A DNA stretch of 44,325 bases, from contig CAMBTO010000008.1 in the NCBI GenBank assembly GCA_945870865.1, positions 1-44,325 of the forward strand. Reading direction: 5' to 3'. The stretch is from Klebsiella pneumoniae (GTDB lineage: Bacteria > Pseudomonadota > Gammaproteobacteria > Eutrophobiales > Eutrophobiaceae). This document shows positions 9,874 to 19,579 of this stretch, piece after piece. The translations under genes were made by a program, and so were the position numbers. How positions within the stretch are numbered: position 1 is the first letter of the stretch; each line of letters opens with the position of its first letter. The notes beneath the pieces were generated by a model that worked only from the letters and a program-made list of their open reading frames with translations, had not been told where the DNA came from and made no database searches.

Positions 9874-10020
9874 CGGGCAACCTCATGATCGTATTTGATC
9901 CCACTATACAACTTTATACCAGTAATCAGAAACGGGATATGTGGATAACAGCACATGACAGATTCCGCTTGGCTACGGACTGTTTGATAGTCAGGACGGC
10001 AGATTACTCCGTAAAACTTC

Positions 10021-11010
10021 CTATAAAAACGTTTCAGCGTAATGACAGGCGACCTGCCAGTCCGGTTTGTCTTGCTGGATCACGCGCAATACGGGCGCCT
10101 CAGTCCGGCATTTATCCTGCACATGCGGACAACGGGTGTGAAAATAACAACCGGAGGGGGGATTGATGGGAGAAGGAACCTCGCCCTTCAGCACCGCATG
10201 TTTATGTGGTGCATCAGGATCGGGTTTGGGAATCGATTTCAGCAGCGCCTGTGTGTAAGGATGTACTGGCTGTCGGTAGAGGTGCTCAGCATCATTGATC
10301 TCCACTATTTTGCCCAGATACATGACCGCTATCCTGTCCGATACATGTTTGACCACTGCCAAATCATGCGCGATAAACAGCAGGGTGAGGCCAAGGTCAC
10401 TTTGCAGATCCAGCAACAGATTCAGAATCTGTGACTGGATTGAAACATCCAGTGCGGATACCGGTTCGTCGCAGATCAACAGTTTCGGCTGCAAGGCAAT
10501 CGCCCGCGCGATACCAATACGCTGGCGCTGACCGCCTGAAAATTCATGGGGATATCGATGTGCGGCATCGGCTTGCAGACCCACCCGTGCAAGCAATTCG
10601 CTGACCCACATCTGACGCTGCTCGTGTGTACCCAGTTTGTGTATGACAAACGGTTCTTCCAGTATCGTACCGACTGTGTGCCTCGCATTCAGGGATTCCA
10701 TCGGATCCTGAAAGATAATCTGGATGTCACGTCGCAGACTGCGCATACCGGCGGCAGAAAGTTCAAGGATATTGGTGCCTGCAAACCTGACGCAACCTGC
10801 CGTGGGTTCATACAACCTTAATATGGATTTGGCGACGGTGCTTTTGCCACAACCCGACTCCCCCACTATTCCGAGAGTCTCACCCTTACGGATGCTGAAT
10901 GTCACACCGTCAACGGCGTAATTGGTCGCAACCCGGCGAAAGAAGATTCCCCCATGAATGGGGTAATACATTTTCAGTCCATCTACTTCCAGCAATACAT
11001 TCTGACTCAT
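10021..11010 (-). CDS. Peptide ABC transporter ATP-binding protein (OppF/DppF-like)
   Basis: Walker [47 protein letters not shown]-terminal oligopeptide-transporter Cys motif CYFHTRCPHVQDKC. Confidence 0.9.
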   Translation of the reverse strand: MSQNVLLEVDGLKMYYPIHGGIFFRRVATNYAVDGVTFSIRKGETLGIVGESGCGKSTVAKSILRLYEPTAGCVRFAGTNILELSAAGMRSLRRDIQIIFQDPMESLNARHTVGTILEEPFVIHKLGTHEQRQMWVSELLARVGLQADAAHRYPHEFSGGQRQRIGIARAIALQPKLLICDEPVSALDVSIQSQILNLLLDLQSDLGLTLLFIAHDLAVVKHVSDRIAVMYLGKIVEINDAEHLYRQPVHPYTQALLKSIPKPDPDAPHKHAVLKGEVPSPINPPSGCYFHTRCPHVQDKCRTEAPVLRVIQQDKPDWQVACHYAETFL

Positions 11011-12008
11011 GCGGCGATCTCGTTATGCCGTATACAAGCGACACGATGTTCCGGGTCGTCACCCACTGTCTCCACAGGAGGATCAATCTGACGACAACGG
11101 TCCATGACATAATCACAACGCGTACTGAAACGACAACCAGCGGGTATGTCTCGCAAGCTGGGCACCATACCCTCAATCACCTTAAGGTGAGTTTTATGTG
11201 GCGTGTCCAGTCGGGGGATGGATTCAAGTAATCCACGGGTGTAGGGATGTGCCGATGTGTGGAACAGTTTTTTCACCGGAGCTTGCTCGGCTATCCTGCC
11301 TGCATACATCACGATGACGCGATCACACAATTCGGCAATCACACCCAGATCATGCGTAATAAACAGGATAGACATATTGATCTGTTGTTGCAGATCTCGC
11401 ATCAAGGTCAGGATCTGGTTCTGCGTCGTTACATCCAGTGCGGTGGTAGGCTCATCAGCAATCAATATATCGGGTTTGCAAGCCAGCGCCATTGCGATCA
11501 TAACCCGTTGACGCATACCGCCAGACAACTGGTGCGGATACTCCCGCAAGCGCTTGTCCGGCGCTGGTATCCCTACCTTTTCGAGCATCTCGACAGAGGC
11601 GCGGATGACCTCCTGTGGTGACATCTGCGGAAAATGGATCTGATAAACCTCAGCCAGTTGATGACCTATCCTGTGCACCGGATTCAACGCGGTCATGGGT
11701 TCCTGGAATATCATACCTATCCGGTTACCCCGTATCCTGTGCAATTCATGCGCAGGCAGCGCCAGTAAATCCCGACCCTGATATTGGATGCTGCCACTAT
11801 CAATCCTGCCGGAAGGTTTGGGCAACAGGCGCATGATTGAAAGTGCCGTCACACTCTTGCCGCAACCGGATTCACCTACAACACCGAGTGTCTCACCACG
11901 CCCGAGATCAAAACTGATTCTGTCAAGAACAGTGGTCCGTCCTTGATCAGAATCAAAGGAGGCAACCAGATCCTGAATGCTGAGTATAACGTCCGGACGT
12001 GTGGTCAT
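11007..12008 (-). CDS. Peptide ABC transporter ATP-binding protein (OppD/DppD-like)
   Basis: Walker [60 protein letters not shown]; 4-nt overlap with downstream ATPase, start overlaps SBP stop. Confidence 0.9.
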   Translation of the reverse strand: MTTRPDVILSIQDLVASFDSDQGRTTVLDRISFDLGRGETLGVVGESGCGKSVTALSIMRLLPKPSGRIDSGSIQYQGRDLLALPAHELHRIRGNRIGMIFQEPMTALNPVHRIGHQLAEVYQIHFPQMSPQEVIRASVEMLEKVGIPAPDKRLREYPHQLSGGMRQRVMIAMALACKPDILIADEPTTALDVTTQNQILTLMRDLQQQINMSILFITHDLGVIAELCDRVIVMYAGRIAEQAPVKKLFHTSAHPYTRGLLESIPRLDTPHKTHLKVIEGMVPSLRDIPAGCRFSTRCDYVMDRCRQIDPPVETVGDDPEHRVACIRHNEIAA

Positions 12009-13900
12009 TACTCGGCTTTTTTATAGGTTTCATCGACAATCAGGACAGGCTCAAATGACTTGCCACTGTCCATGGCCTGTTCTGTTTCCTTCCTGACGTC
12101 ATCATCAAACCAGAACAAACCGGAGGTTACCGGGTCGAAGATAATATCGGTACTCCGGGTGCCATGCCACTCCGGCAATTGCAACCAGCGCCAGTATGCC
12201 TCGCGGGTATAAGGTACCTTGTAGGTCGGAATGAAGGCGCCGATGTCATGGATCTTCTGTTGTATTTCGCGGGAAATGGCCTTGCGATCTGCCTCATCGG
12301 TCGACACCTTGAAGCGGTCGATCAGTGCATCCATACCGGGATCGTCGGTGTTGGTTATATTGTTGGTCTGCGGTTTGTGTGCATTTTCCGAATGAAAATG
12401 TTCCCAGAATTCGGGACGATAGCTGGCAGACCACGCCATCCAGGCAATCTGGTGCTTCTTTTCCAGGATGTTTTTGAAGGCAGAGGAGTTGTCCAGCATA
12501 TTCAGTGTCAACTCGACGCCGGCCTTTTTGGCCTCCTCTTTCAGCACGACCAGGCGATCAGTGTGTGCCTGGATACTATAGGTAATACTGGCAGACATGC
12601 GTAGTCCATCCTTGACCCGAATCCCGTCCGGTCCGCGTTGTTGCCAGCCGGCCGTGGCAAAATAATTATCGGCTTTTCGCAGGTCAAACCCCCGGGCGAT
12701 AATTTCTGTGTTTGAATATTCACCCGAGCCTTCATGGAACGAGTTCATACGCTGGTAATCATTACGCAGCACAGTTTCAATCATCAGCTGGATGTTCATT
12801 GAATGGGCAAAACCATTTCGAACGTTTTCATCCTTGAACAGATCGTAATCTATGTTCAGATACATGCCTTGTTTGGGCTGGGGCAACTCGTTATAAAACC
12901 AGATACGGTTGACATAACCGTTCTTGTAGACCATGTCGTCAGTCTTGTCGTACCAGAAATTCGGCATGATCAGGCTGAAGGCATCAAGCTCCCCGCGCAG
13001 GAAATGGCGATAGGCCGTCTCCATATCGCGTATCACGCTGACATTGATCTTTTCCACATTGAAGCGGTTCTGGTAATAACGCAGGTCCTTGCCCCACCAG
13101 TCCTGTTTCAGACTGAACTCGACAAACTTGCCCTTTTCAATCTTGTTGATCTGGTAGGGTCCCCAGTTCGGGGCAACCAGCCAGTTATAGTCGGTGACCC
13201 ACTTTTCATCCAGCTTGTGGAAATGACGTGGTGTAGGCTGAATACTGTAGTAATAGAGCAAATCGCCTTTCGGCTTGACTGCGGCGCCGGTGACACTGAA
13301 GGTCAGGTCATCATATTTTTTGACCTCAACAATCTCTTCCTTGTAATAGTTGTTGGACCAGGGATCGACTATAAATTCAGATAACATAAAATCACGGGTA
13401 AATACAAAATCATCGGCGGTGATTGATTTGCCGTCAGACCATTTTGCGGCGGGGTTAATCCGGTAAAACACAGTTTTGCCGTCCTCGCCGTAGGCCCACT
13501 CAGTCGCCATACCGGGGATCCACTCCAGTGTGTTCGGATGCAACTCCACCAGACCTGGCATACTGTCGAGCAGATAGGGCCGAAATGATCCGTTGGAGTC
13601 GGGCCCGACCGTTCTCAATGTCAGCGGAAAACTGAGTATGAAGGTCCTGAAAGTACCGCCCTTCTTTGCCGCCGGGGACGCAAATGTAGGCGCATCCATG
13701 TTGGTTTCCCAGACCAGATTGGCAGGCAACGGATGTGTAGGATATTCCGGCAGTTTGATTTCAGCCGCGGTTGCCATCGGTTCAGTTGTCGCCGATAGGG
13801 ACGGGCTATCAGCCTGAGTTCCGGAATCTGACTGCTGGGTACAAGCTGCCGTAATTAACAGTACAAATGCGCAGAGGGACAAGGCTGTTTTTCTGTACAT
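12008..13900 (-). CDS. Family 5 extracellular solute-binding lipoprotein, YejA-like
   Basis: 630 aa; lipobox LLITAAC; SBP_bac_5 features (GGTFRTF, WSDGKSITADDFVFTRDFML); next to YejB/YejE-like permeases. Confidence 0.85.
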   Translation of the reverse strand: MYRKTALSLCAFVLLITAACTQQSDSGTQADSPSLSATTEPMATAAEIKLPEYPTHPLPANLVWETNMDAPTFASPAAKKGGTFRTFILSFPLTLRTVGPDSNGSFRPYLLDSMPGLVELHPNTLEWIPGMATEWAYGEDGKTVFYRINPAAKWSDGKSITADDFVFTRDFMLSEFIVDPWSNNYYKEEIVEVKKYDDLTFSVTGAAVKPKGDLLYYYSIQPTPRHFHKLDEKWVTDYNWLVAPNWGPYQINKIEKGKFVEFSLKQDWWGKDLRYYQNRFNVEKINVSVIRDMETAYRHFLRGELDAFSLIMPNFWYDKTDDMVYKNGYVNRIWFYNELPQPKQGMYLNIDYDLFKDENVRNGFAHSMNIQLMIETVLRNDYQRMNSFHEGSGEYSNTEIIARGFDLRKADNYFATAGWQQRGPDGIRVKDGLRMSASITYSIQAHTDRLVVLKEEAKKAGVELTLNMLDNSSAFKNILEKKHQIAWMAWSASYRPEFWEHFHSENAHKPQTNNITNTDDPGMDALIDRFKVSTDEADRKAISREIQQKIHDIGAFIPTYKVPYTREAYWRWLQLPEWHGTRSTDIIFDPVTSGLFWFDDDVRKETEQAMDSGKSFEPVLIVDETYKKAE

Positions 13901-13913
13901 GGTCTATTCCTGT

Positions 13914-14981
13914 TTATTCATAAATAGTATGTTTTTTCGGGTCATACGCCTCGCGTATGGCTTCACCAATAAAGGTGACCATCGTCAGTATCAGTACCAT
14001 CGCTGCCACCACAGATGACACTATCCAGGGTGTTTGCAGGTTTTCAATGCCCTGCCGCAGCAATTCTCCCCAACTGGGGGTCGGCGGTGGCAACCCGAAA
14101 CCGAGGAAGTCAAGCGAAGTCAACGCTGTGATACCACCTGCGACGGAGAACGGCACAAACGTTATGATAATCGATACTGTGTTCGGCAGTATATGCCGGA
14201 AAATAATCCTGCCAGTTCCGGCACCCAATGCCCTTGCCGCCATCACATATTCGCGTTCCCGTTCACGATAGGTCGCCGTACGCATATACCAGGTAATACC
14301 CATCCAGCTGAACATCAACATAACCAGCAACAACGACCAGAAACTGGGCACAATAATCGAGGCGATAATCATGATCACATATAGAAACGGGATGTTCGAC
14401 CAGATTTCAATCAAACGCTGAAAAAACAGATCAAACAGTCCACCCCAGTAACCCATCAGACAGCCGATACTGACACCGACCAGATAGTTACAAATGAGCA
14501 AAAACAGCGAAAAAAAGATCGCTATACGAAATCCGTATGCCAGTCTGGCAACCACGTCCCTGCCCGCCGTATCGGTCCCCAAATAATGCCTGCTTGAAAA
14601 CGAGGGGGCGTGAGGTGGATAACTGCCAGCAACTAGATCATTCTCATACGCATCATACGGTATCAGCGGCATATAGATGTGGTTTGAACCACCTTCATCC
14701 ATATACTTTTGTTTGAGCTCACGGTAGTTGGTTTCATACTGGTAGCCGAGACCAAACACCTCACCTGGAATAACGGCACCATAGGTCGGAAAGTACCATT
14801 GACCATCATGGATGACCAGCAAGGCCCGGCTGTTGATAAACAACTCAGCCAGCACGGACAGCAGTATAAAAACCACAATCAGAACGGCAGACCAGTATCC
14901 ACGTCGTATCGCGCGGAATCGACGCAGCGTCTTCAGTGTCAGCGGACTCAGCTGTAACAGCTTCATATGACTAGTTACCAA
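13914..14981 (-). CDS. Peptide ABC transporter permease, YejE-like
   Basis: 355 aa; RRGYWSAVLI...DGQWYFPTYG...LGTDTAGRDVVARLAYGFRI...LTSLDFLGFGLPPPTPSWGELL, matching YejE architecture; alternative start 14966. Confidence 0.85.
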   Translation of the reverse strand: MVTSHMKLLQLSPLTLKTLRRFRAIRRGYWSAVLIVVFILLSVLAELFINSRALLVIHDGQWYFPTYGAVIPGEVFGLGYQYETNYRELKQKYMDEGGSNHIYMPLIPYDAYENDLVAGSYPPHAPSFSSRHYLGTDTAGRDVVARLAYGFRIAIFFSLFLLICNYLVGVSIGCLMGYWGGLFDLFFQRLIEIWSNIPFLYVIMIIASIIVPSFWSLLLVMLMFSWMGITWYMRTATYREREREYVMAARALGAGTGRIIFRHILPNTVSIIITFVPFSVAGGITALTSLDFLGFGLPPPTPSWGELLRQGIENLQTPWIVSSVVAAMVLILTMVTFIGEAIREAYDPKKHTIYE

Positions 14982-16002
14982 ACCTGACGCGAGGGTCTAC
15001 CAGGGCAACACAAATATCGGACAGGATATTTCCGACCAGTGACAATATCGAACCAATAACCAGTATGCCCATGACCACCGGATAATCACGTTCTATCAGG
15101 GATTCATACCCCAGCAGACCAAAGCCGTCTATATTGAAGATCTTCTCAATCAGGAATGAACCGGCCAGAAACAATGTGATGTTTTCGCCAAAGTTCGTTG
15201 CTATCGGAATGATACTGTTACGGAAGGCATGTCCCAGGACAGCCCTTTTGAACTCCAGACCCTTGGCCATTGCCGTCCGGACATAGTCAGCGGCCAGATT
15301 GTCCATCAGTGAGTTTTTCATCAGGAAGGTCATGACCGCAAAACTGCCGGACATATATGCGATTAACGGCAGTACAGAATGACTGAGCAGGTCGTTTACC
15401 TTGCCAAAAAAGGACAGCTCACTGAAATTATTACTGACAAAACCGCTCAGGGGAAACCACTCCAGATAAAAAGCAAACACGGTAATCACCATAATGCCGA
15501 TGACGTACCCTGGAATTGCATAACCGATAAATATGAGTATAGAGCTGATATTATCGATCGCGGTCCGGTGTCTGATCGCCTTTAAAATACCGAGGGGTAT
15601 ACACACGGCATAGGTAAGCACCAGGCTCATCAGACCGTAATATATCGAGACCGGCAGGCGCTGTTTTATACTTTCCCATACCGGCTCACCGTAACGTGTG
15701 GAATGCCCCAGATCTAGGCGTAACACTTGTCTCAGCCAGATCAGGTAACTGACCAGCACCGGCTTGTCAAAACCGTAATACTCACGCAGTTGCTGTAGTT
15801 GCGAATCCGACAAGGTTGACCCTGCCATCCCCTGACGATTGCCCTTGAAACCACTCTGGCTCCCAGAGGACAACTGCGCCTCGGTCAACATCCGTTCTAT
15901 CGGCCCGCCCGGAACCATACGCGTCACGGCAAACACCAGTATGGTGATGCCGATAAAGGTCGGAATGATCAGCAGGAAACGACGGATAAAATAGGCTGTC
16001 AT
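14971..16002 (-). CDS. Peptide ABC transporter permease, YejB-like
   Basis: 343 aa; YFIRRFLLIIPTFIGITILVFAV, long periplasmic insertion, DGFGLLGYESLIERDYPVVMG typical of YejB. Confidence 0.87.
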   Translation of the reverse strand: MTAYFIRRFLLIIPTFIGITILVFAVTRMVPGGPIERMLTEAQLSSGSQSGFKGNRQGMAGSTLSDSQLQQLREYYGFDKPVLVSYLIWLRQVLRLDLGHSTRYGEPVWESIKQRLPVSIYYGLMSLVLTYAVCIPLGILKAIRHRTAIDNISSILIFIGYAIPGYVIGIMVITVFAFYLEWFPLSGFVSNNFSELSFFGKVNDLLSHSVLPLIAYMSGSFAVMTFLMKNSLMDNLAADYVRTAMAKGLEFKRAVLGHAFRNSIIPIATNFGENITLFLAGSFLIEKIFNIDGFGLLGYESLIERDYPVVMGILVIGSILSLVGNILSDICVALVDPRVRFGN

Positions 16003-16105
16003 AACGGATTGCGATTAAAGCACGACATCAGTACTATTGATAAACATGGTCAGGTTAAGCATTGCCCGATATTTAGTATTTGTAAGGATATAATACACTG
16101 CAACA

Positions 16106-17755
16106 ATGAGAAACCATAAAATATCATATCGTCTGCTGGCTCCCTTTTTTATTTCGTTGGTGTTGACGATTGTTGGCTGCTCCGACCCGTCCGCCCCCCC
16201 GGCAGAAAGTGATGCCAGGGTCAGTACGAATACGCTACATCTTGGGAATGGCGCCGAACCGCAGGACCTGGATCCACATATCGTCACCGGCGTTACCGAG
16301 CATAATATTATCAGCGCACTGCTCGAAGGACTGGTCGGGAAACATCCGGAGAATCTGTCTCCGGAAGCCGCTGTGGCCGAGTCATGGGAAATCCTGGATG
16401 AGGGCAAGACTTATCTGTTTCACCTGAGGGCGAATGCCAGATGGTCAAATAATGATGCTGTCACTGCCCGGGATTTTGTCTATGCCTGGCAACGTGCATT
16501 AATGCCCGCCCTGGGCAACCAGTATGCCTACATGCTTTATCCGGTATTAAATGCCGAGCAATTCAACAAAGGCCAGATTACCGATTTTTCACAGGTCGGG
16601 ATCCGGGCGATAGACGACAATACGCTGGAAGTACGACTGGCCGCACCTACGCCGTATTTTCTCGGGCTACTGGATCACTACAGCACCTTCCCGGTCCACC
16701 AGGCCACAATTGAAAAATTTGGTCAGATGGACACTCGCGGGAGTGAGTGGACCCGTGCCGGCAATTTTGTGGGGAACGGCCCGTTCAAACTGACACAATG
16801 GGAACAAAACCGGATTGTCGTTGTAGAAAAAAACCCGGCCTACTGGGATGCCACCACGGTAAAACTGGATGCGATTCACTATCATCCCGTTGGGCAAATC
16901 AACACGGAAGAACGAATGTTTCGCGCGAGCCAGTTGCATATCACCTACACGATGCCGGAGGAAAAGATCCCCGCCTACCTGAAGGACAGTCCCGGCGTCC
17001 TTAAAAGTCATCCCTACCTCGGCACCTATTTTTATCGGCTGAATACCACCGTCCCGCCGCTGAATGATGTACGCGTCCGCCGGGCACTGGCGATGACGAT
17101 TGATCGAGAGTCCATCGTCAAAAATGTAACCCGCGGTGGGCAGATAGCCGCCTACACCCTGACACCGCCCGACACACTCGGTTACACTGCCCGTGCGGCG
17201 ATACCGTATGACGTCGAACACGCCAGACAACTGCTTGCCGAGGCCGGTTATCCCGAAGGCAAGGGCTTTCCGGTAATACAACTGCTGTTCAATACACTGG
17301 AGACGCATCAGAAGATTGCCGAGGCGATTCAGCAAATGTGGAACCAGGCGCTGGGGATCAATATCACCCTGCAAAATCAGGAATGGAAGGTATACCTCGA
17401 AAGTGAACGGGCGATGAATTACCAGATATCGCGTGCGTCGTGGATAGGGGATTATATCGACCCCAATACCTTTCTGGACATGTTCATCACCGATGGCGGC
17501 AATAATCGCTCAGGCTGGTCCAGCCCACAATACGATGCACTGATCGCCCGCGCCGCCGGGACATCTGACCCGCAGGCACGTTATGAACTGTTCCAGCAGG
17601 CAGAGTCGATTTTGATGGAAGAAGTACCGATAATTCCGGTCTATACCTATGCGAAGAATTACCTGATATCACCCCGGGTCAAGGGCTGGTATACCAACCT
17701 GATGGACTATCACCCCTATAAATACGTTTATCTGGAACCTACAGCGCCTGATTGA
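16106..17755 (+). CDS. Oligopeptide ABC transporter substrate-binding lipoprotein (OppA/MppA-like)
   Basis: 549 aa; lipobox LTIVGC; GAEPQDLDPHIVTGVTEHNI, WSNNDAVTARDFVYAWQRALMP, SBP_bac_5. Confidence 0.9.
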   Translation: MRNHKISYRLLAPFFISLVLTIVGCSDPSAPPAESDARVSTNTLHLGNGAEPQDLDPHIVTGVTEHNIISALLEGLVGKHPENLSPEAAVAESWEILDEGKTYLFHLRANARWSNNDAVTARDFVYAWQRALMPALGNQYAYMLYPVLNAEQFNKGQITDFSQVGIRAIDDNTLEVRLAAPTPYFLGLLDHYSTFPVHQATIEKFGQMDTRGSEWTRAGNFVGNGPFKLTQWEQNRIVVVEKNPAYWDATTVKLDAIHYHPVGQINTEERMFRASQLHITYTMPEEKIPAYLKDSPGVLKSHPYLGTYFYRLNTTVPPLNDVRVRRALAMTIDRESIVKNVTRGGQIAAYTLTPPDTLGYTARAAIPYDVEHARQLLAEAGYPEGKGFPVIQLLFNTLETHQKIAEAIQQMWNQALGINITLQNQEWKVYLESERAMNYQISRASWIGDYIDPNTFLDMFITDGGNNRSGWSSPQYDALIARAAGTSDPQARYELFQQAESILMEEVPIIPVYTYAKNYLISPRVKGWYTNLMDYHPYKYVYLEPTAPD

Positions 17756-17763
17756 TCTCCCAG

Positions 17764-18696
17764 ATGCCTAGATATATTTTGATCCGCTGCCTGCAGGCCT
17801 TACCTGTTTTATTTCTGGTGATCAGCATTACCTTTTTCATGATCAAGGCGGCACCCGGTGGTCCGTTCGACAGTGAACGGGCCGTGGCACCGGAAATCCT
17901 GCAACAACTTAATGCACGCTACGATCTGAATGACCCGCCACTGTCTCAGCTGGGCAGTTATCTGCTGAACCTGTTACAGGGTGATTTCGGTCCCTCGTTC
18001 AGATACCCCGGTCGCAGTGTCAATGAACTGATCTATAGCGGTCTGCCTGTTACGCTGGAGTTGGGTGTTTATGCCTTATTGTTTGCCCTGCTAATCGGGA
18101 TCAGTACCGGTGTGATTGCAGCGGTCAGACCGGAAACTTGGCAGGACTACTTACCGATGTCGGTTTCAATGGCGGGTATCTGTCTCCCATCGTTTGTACT
18201 AGGACCCTTACTGGTGCTGGTCTTTGCAATCTGGCTGGAATGGTTGCCTGTTTCAGGCTGGGGACAGTATCCTGGAGATAAAATCCTGCCTGCAATTACA
18301 CTCGGGGCAGGATACGCCGCCTATATTGCCCGCCTGACCCGCGGCGGTATGCTCGAAGTGATGTCGATGGATTATATCCGCACGGCACGTGCCAAGGGAC
18401 TGAGTGAACCGATGATTATCCTCAGACACGGGCTGAGGGCAGGTTTGTTGCCGGTCGTGTCTTTTATTGGTCCTGCCGCGGCGGGGCTGTTGTCCGGTTC
18501 ATTTATTGTTGAAACCATCTATCAAATCCCGGGACTGGGACGGTTTTATATCCAGGCGGCATTTAACCGTGACTATACGATGATACTGGGGACTACGATC
18601 CTGTTTGCCACTCTGATAGTGGTGACCAATTTATTATCCGATATATTCAGCGCGATGCTGGACCCACGGATCCGGTTTCGGGACTCCCGGAACTAA
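17764..18696 (+). CDS. Oligopeptide ABC transporter permease (OppB-like)
   Basis: MPRYILIRCLQALPVLFLVISITFFMIKAAPGGPFDSERA...DYIRTARAKGLSE; ORF-track start 17752 is TTG, ATG at 17764 preferred. Confidence 0.9.
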   Translation: MPRYILIRCLQALPVLFLVISITFFMIKAAPGGPFDSERAVAPEILQQLNARYDLNDPPLSQLGSYLLNLLQGDFGPSFRYPGRSVNELIYSGLPVTLELGVYALLFALLIGISTGVIAAVRPETWQDYLPMSVSMAGICLPSFVLGPLLVLVFAIWLEWLPVSGWGQYPGDKILPAITLGAGYAAYIARLTRGGMLEVMSMDYIRTARAKGLSEPMIILRHGLRAGLLPVVSFIGPAAAGLLSGSFIVETIYQIPGLGRFYIQAAFNRDYTMILGTTILFATLIVVTNLLSDIFSAMLDPRIRFRDSRN

Positions 18697-18699
18697 GCG

Positions 18700-19575
18700 A
18701 TGACCAACCAGCTGATGCACTTTGAACAGGGTCGTTCCTTGTGGCAGGACGCCTGGACACGATTGCGCAGAAACCGGGCGGCGATTCTCGGTCTGGTCAT
18801 TCTGATCTGCATGACCCTGCTCGCCGCGCTGGCAGAATGGATATCCCCCTATTCCTATGAGACCCAGGATCTTGCGCTCGGGGCCGCCCCACCCTCGACC
18901 GCACACTGGCTCGGTACTGACACTCTCGGCCGTGACCTTTTTACCAGGCTGTTATACGGGGGTCGCGTGTCATTGATGGTCGGTTTTCTGGCTACTGCAG
19001 TGGCGCTGGTTATTGGTGTCAGCTGGGGACTGATAGCGGGGTATCTCGGGGGCAAAGTCGACATCGTTATGATGCGTATCGTCGATATACTGTATGCGCT
19101 GCCGTTCACAATATTTATCATCCTGCTGATGGTATTGTTTGGTCAGAATATCTACCTGTTATTTCTAGCCATCGGTGCGGTCGAATGGCTGACGATGGCC
19201 AGAATAGTCCGCGGTCAGGTTCTGACCATCCGTCATCAGGAATATATCGAAGCCGCCATTACGATGGGACTGCCTGCGAACCGCATCATGCTGCATCATG
19301 TATTGCCAAATGTGCTGGGGCCGATCATTGTCTACACGACACTGACGATTCCGAATGTGATCCTGCTGGAGTCGTTTCTGAGCTTTCTAGGTCTGGGCAT
19401 CCAGCCACCCTTCAGCTCCTGGGGCATATTAATTTCGACCGGGGTCGAGTCAATGGAGGAATATCCCTGGCTCTTGTTGTTCCCGGCCTGTGTACTCTCG
19501 CTGACGCTGTTCTCGCTGAATTTCCTTGGTGACGGCTTGCGGGATGCGCTGGATCCAAAAACAGCGAGAAACTGA
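18700..19575 (+). CDS. Oligopeptide ABC transporter permease (OppC-like)
   Basis: 291 aa; LWQDAWTRLRRNRAAILGLVIL, WLGTDTLGRDLFTRLLYGGRVSL, LESFLSFLGLGIQPPFSSWG. Confidence 0.9.
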   Translation: MTNQLMHFEQGRSLWQDAWTRLRRNRAAILGLVILICMTLLAALAEWISPYSYETQDLALGAAPPSTAHWLGTDTLGRDLFTRLLYGGRVSLMVGFLATAVALVIGVSWGLIAGYLGGKVDIVMMRIVDILYALPFTIFIILLMVLFGQNIYLLFLAIGAVEWLTMARIVRGQVLTIRHQEYIEAAITMGLPANRIMLHHVLPNVLGPIIVYTTLTIPNVILLESFLSFLGLGIQPPFSSWGILISTGVESMEEYPWLLLFPACVLSLTLFSLNFLGDGLRDALDPKTARN

Positions 19576-19579
19576 TCCG

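Noticed and set aside
9263-9898. 211-aa plus-strand ORF
   Set aside because: Antisense to the thiolase gene; shadow ORF
12803-13384. 193-aa plus-strand ORF
   Set aside because: Antisense to the YejA-like SBP gene; no independent start signal or domain
16667-17374. 235-aa minus-strand ORF
   Set aside because: Fully antisense to the OppA-like gene, no recognisable domain
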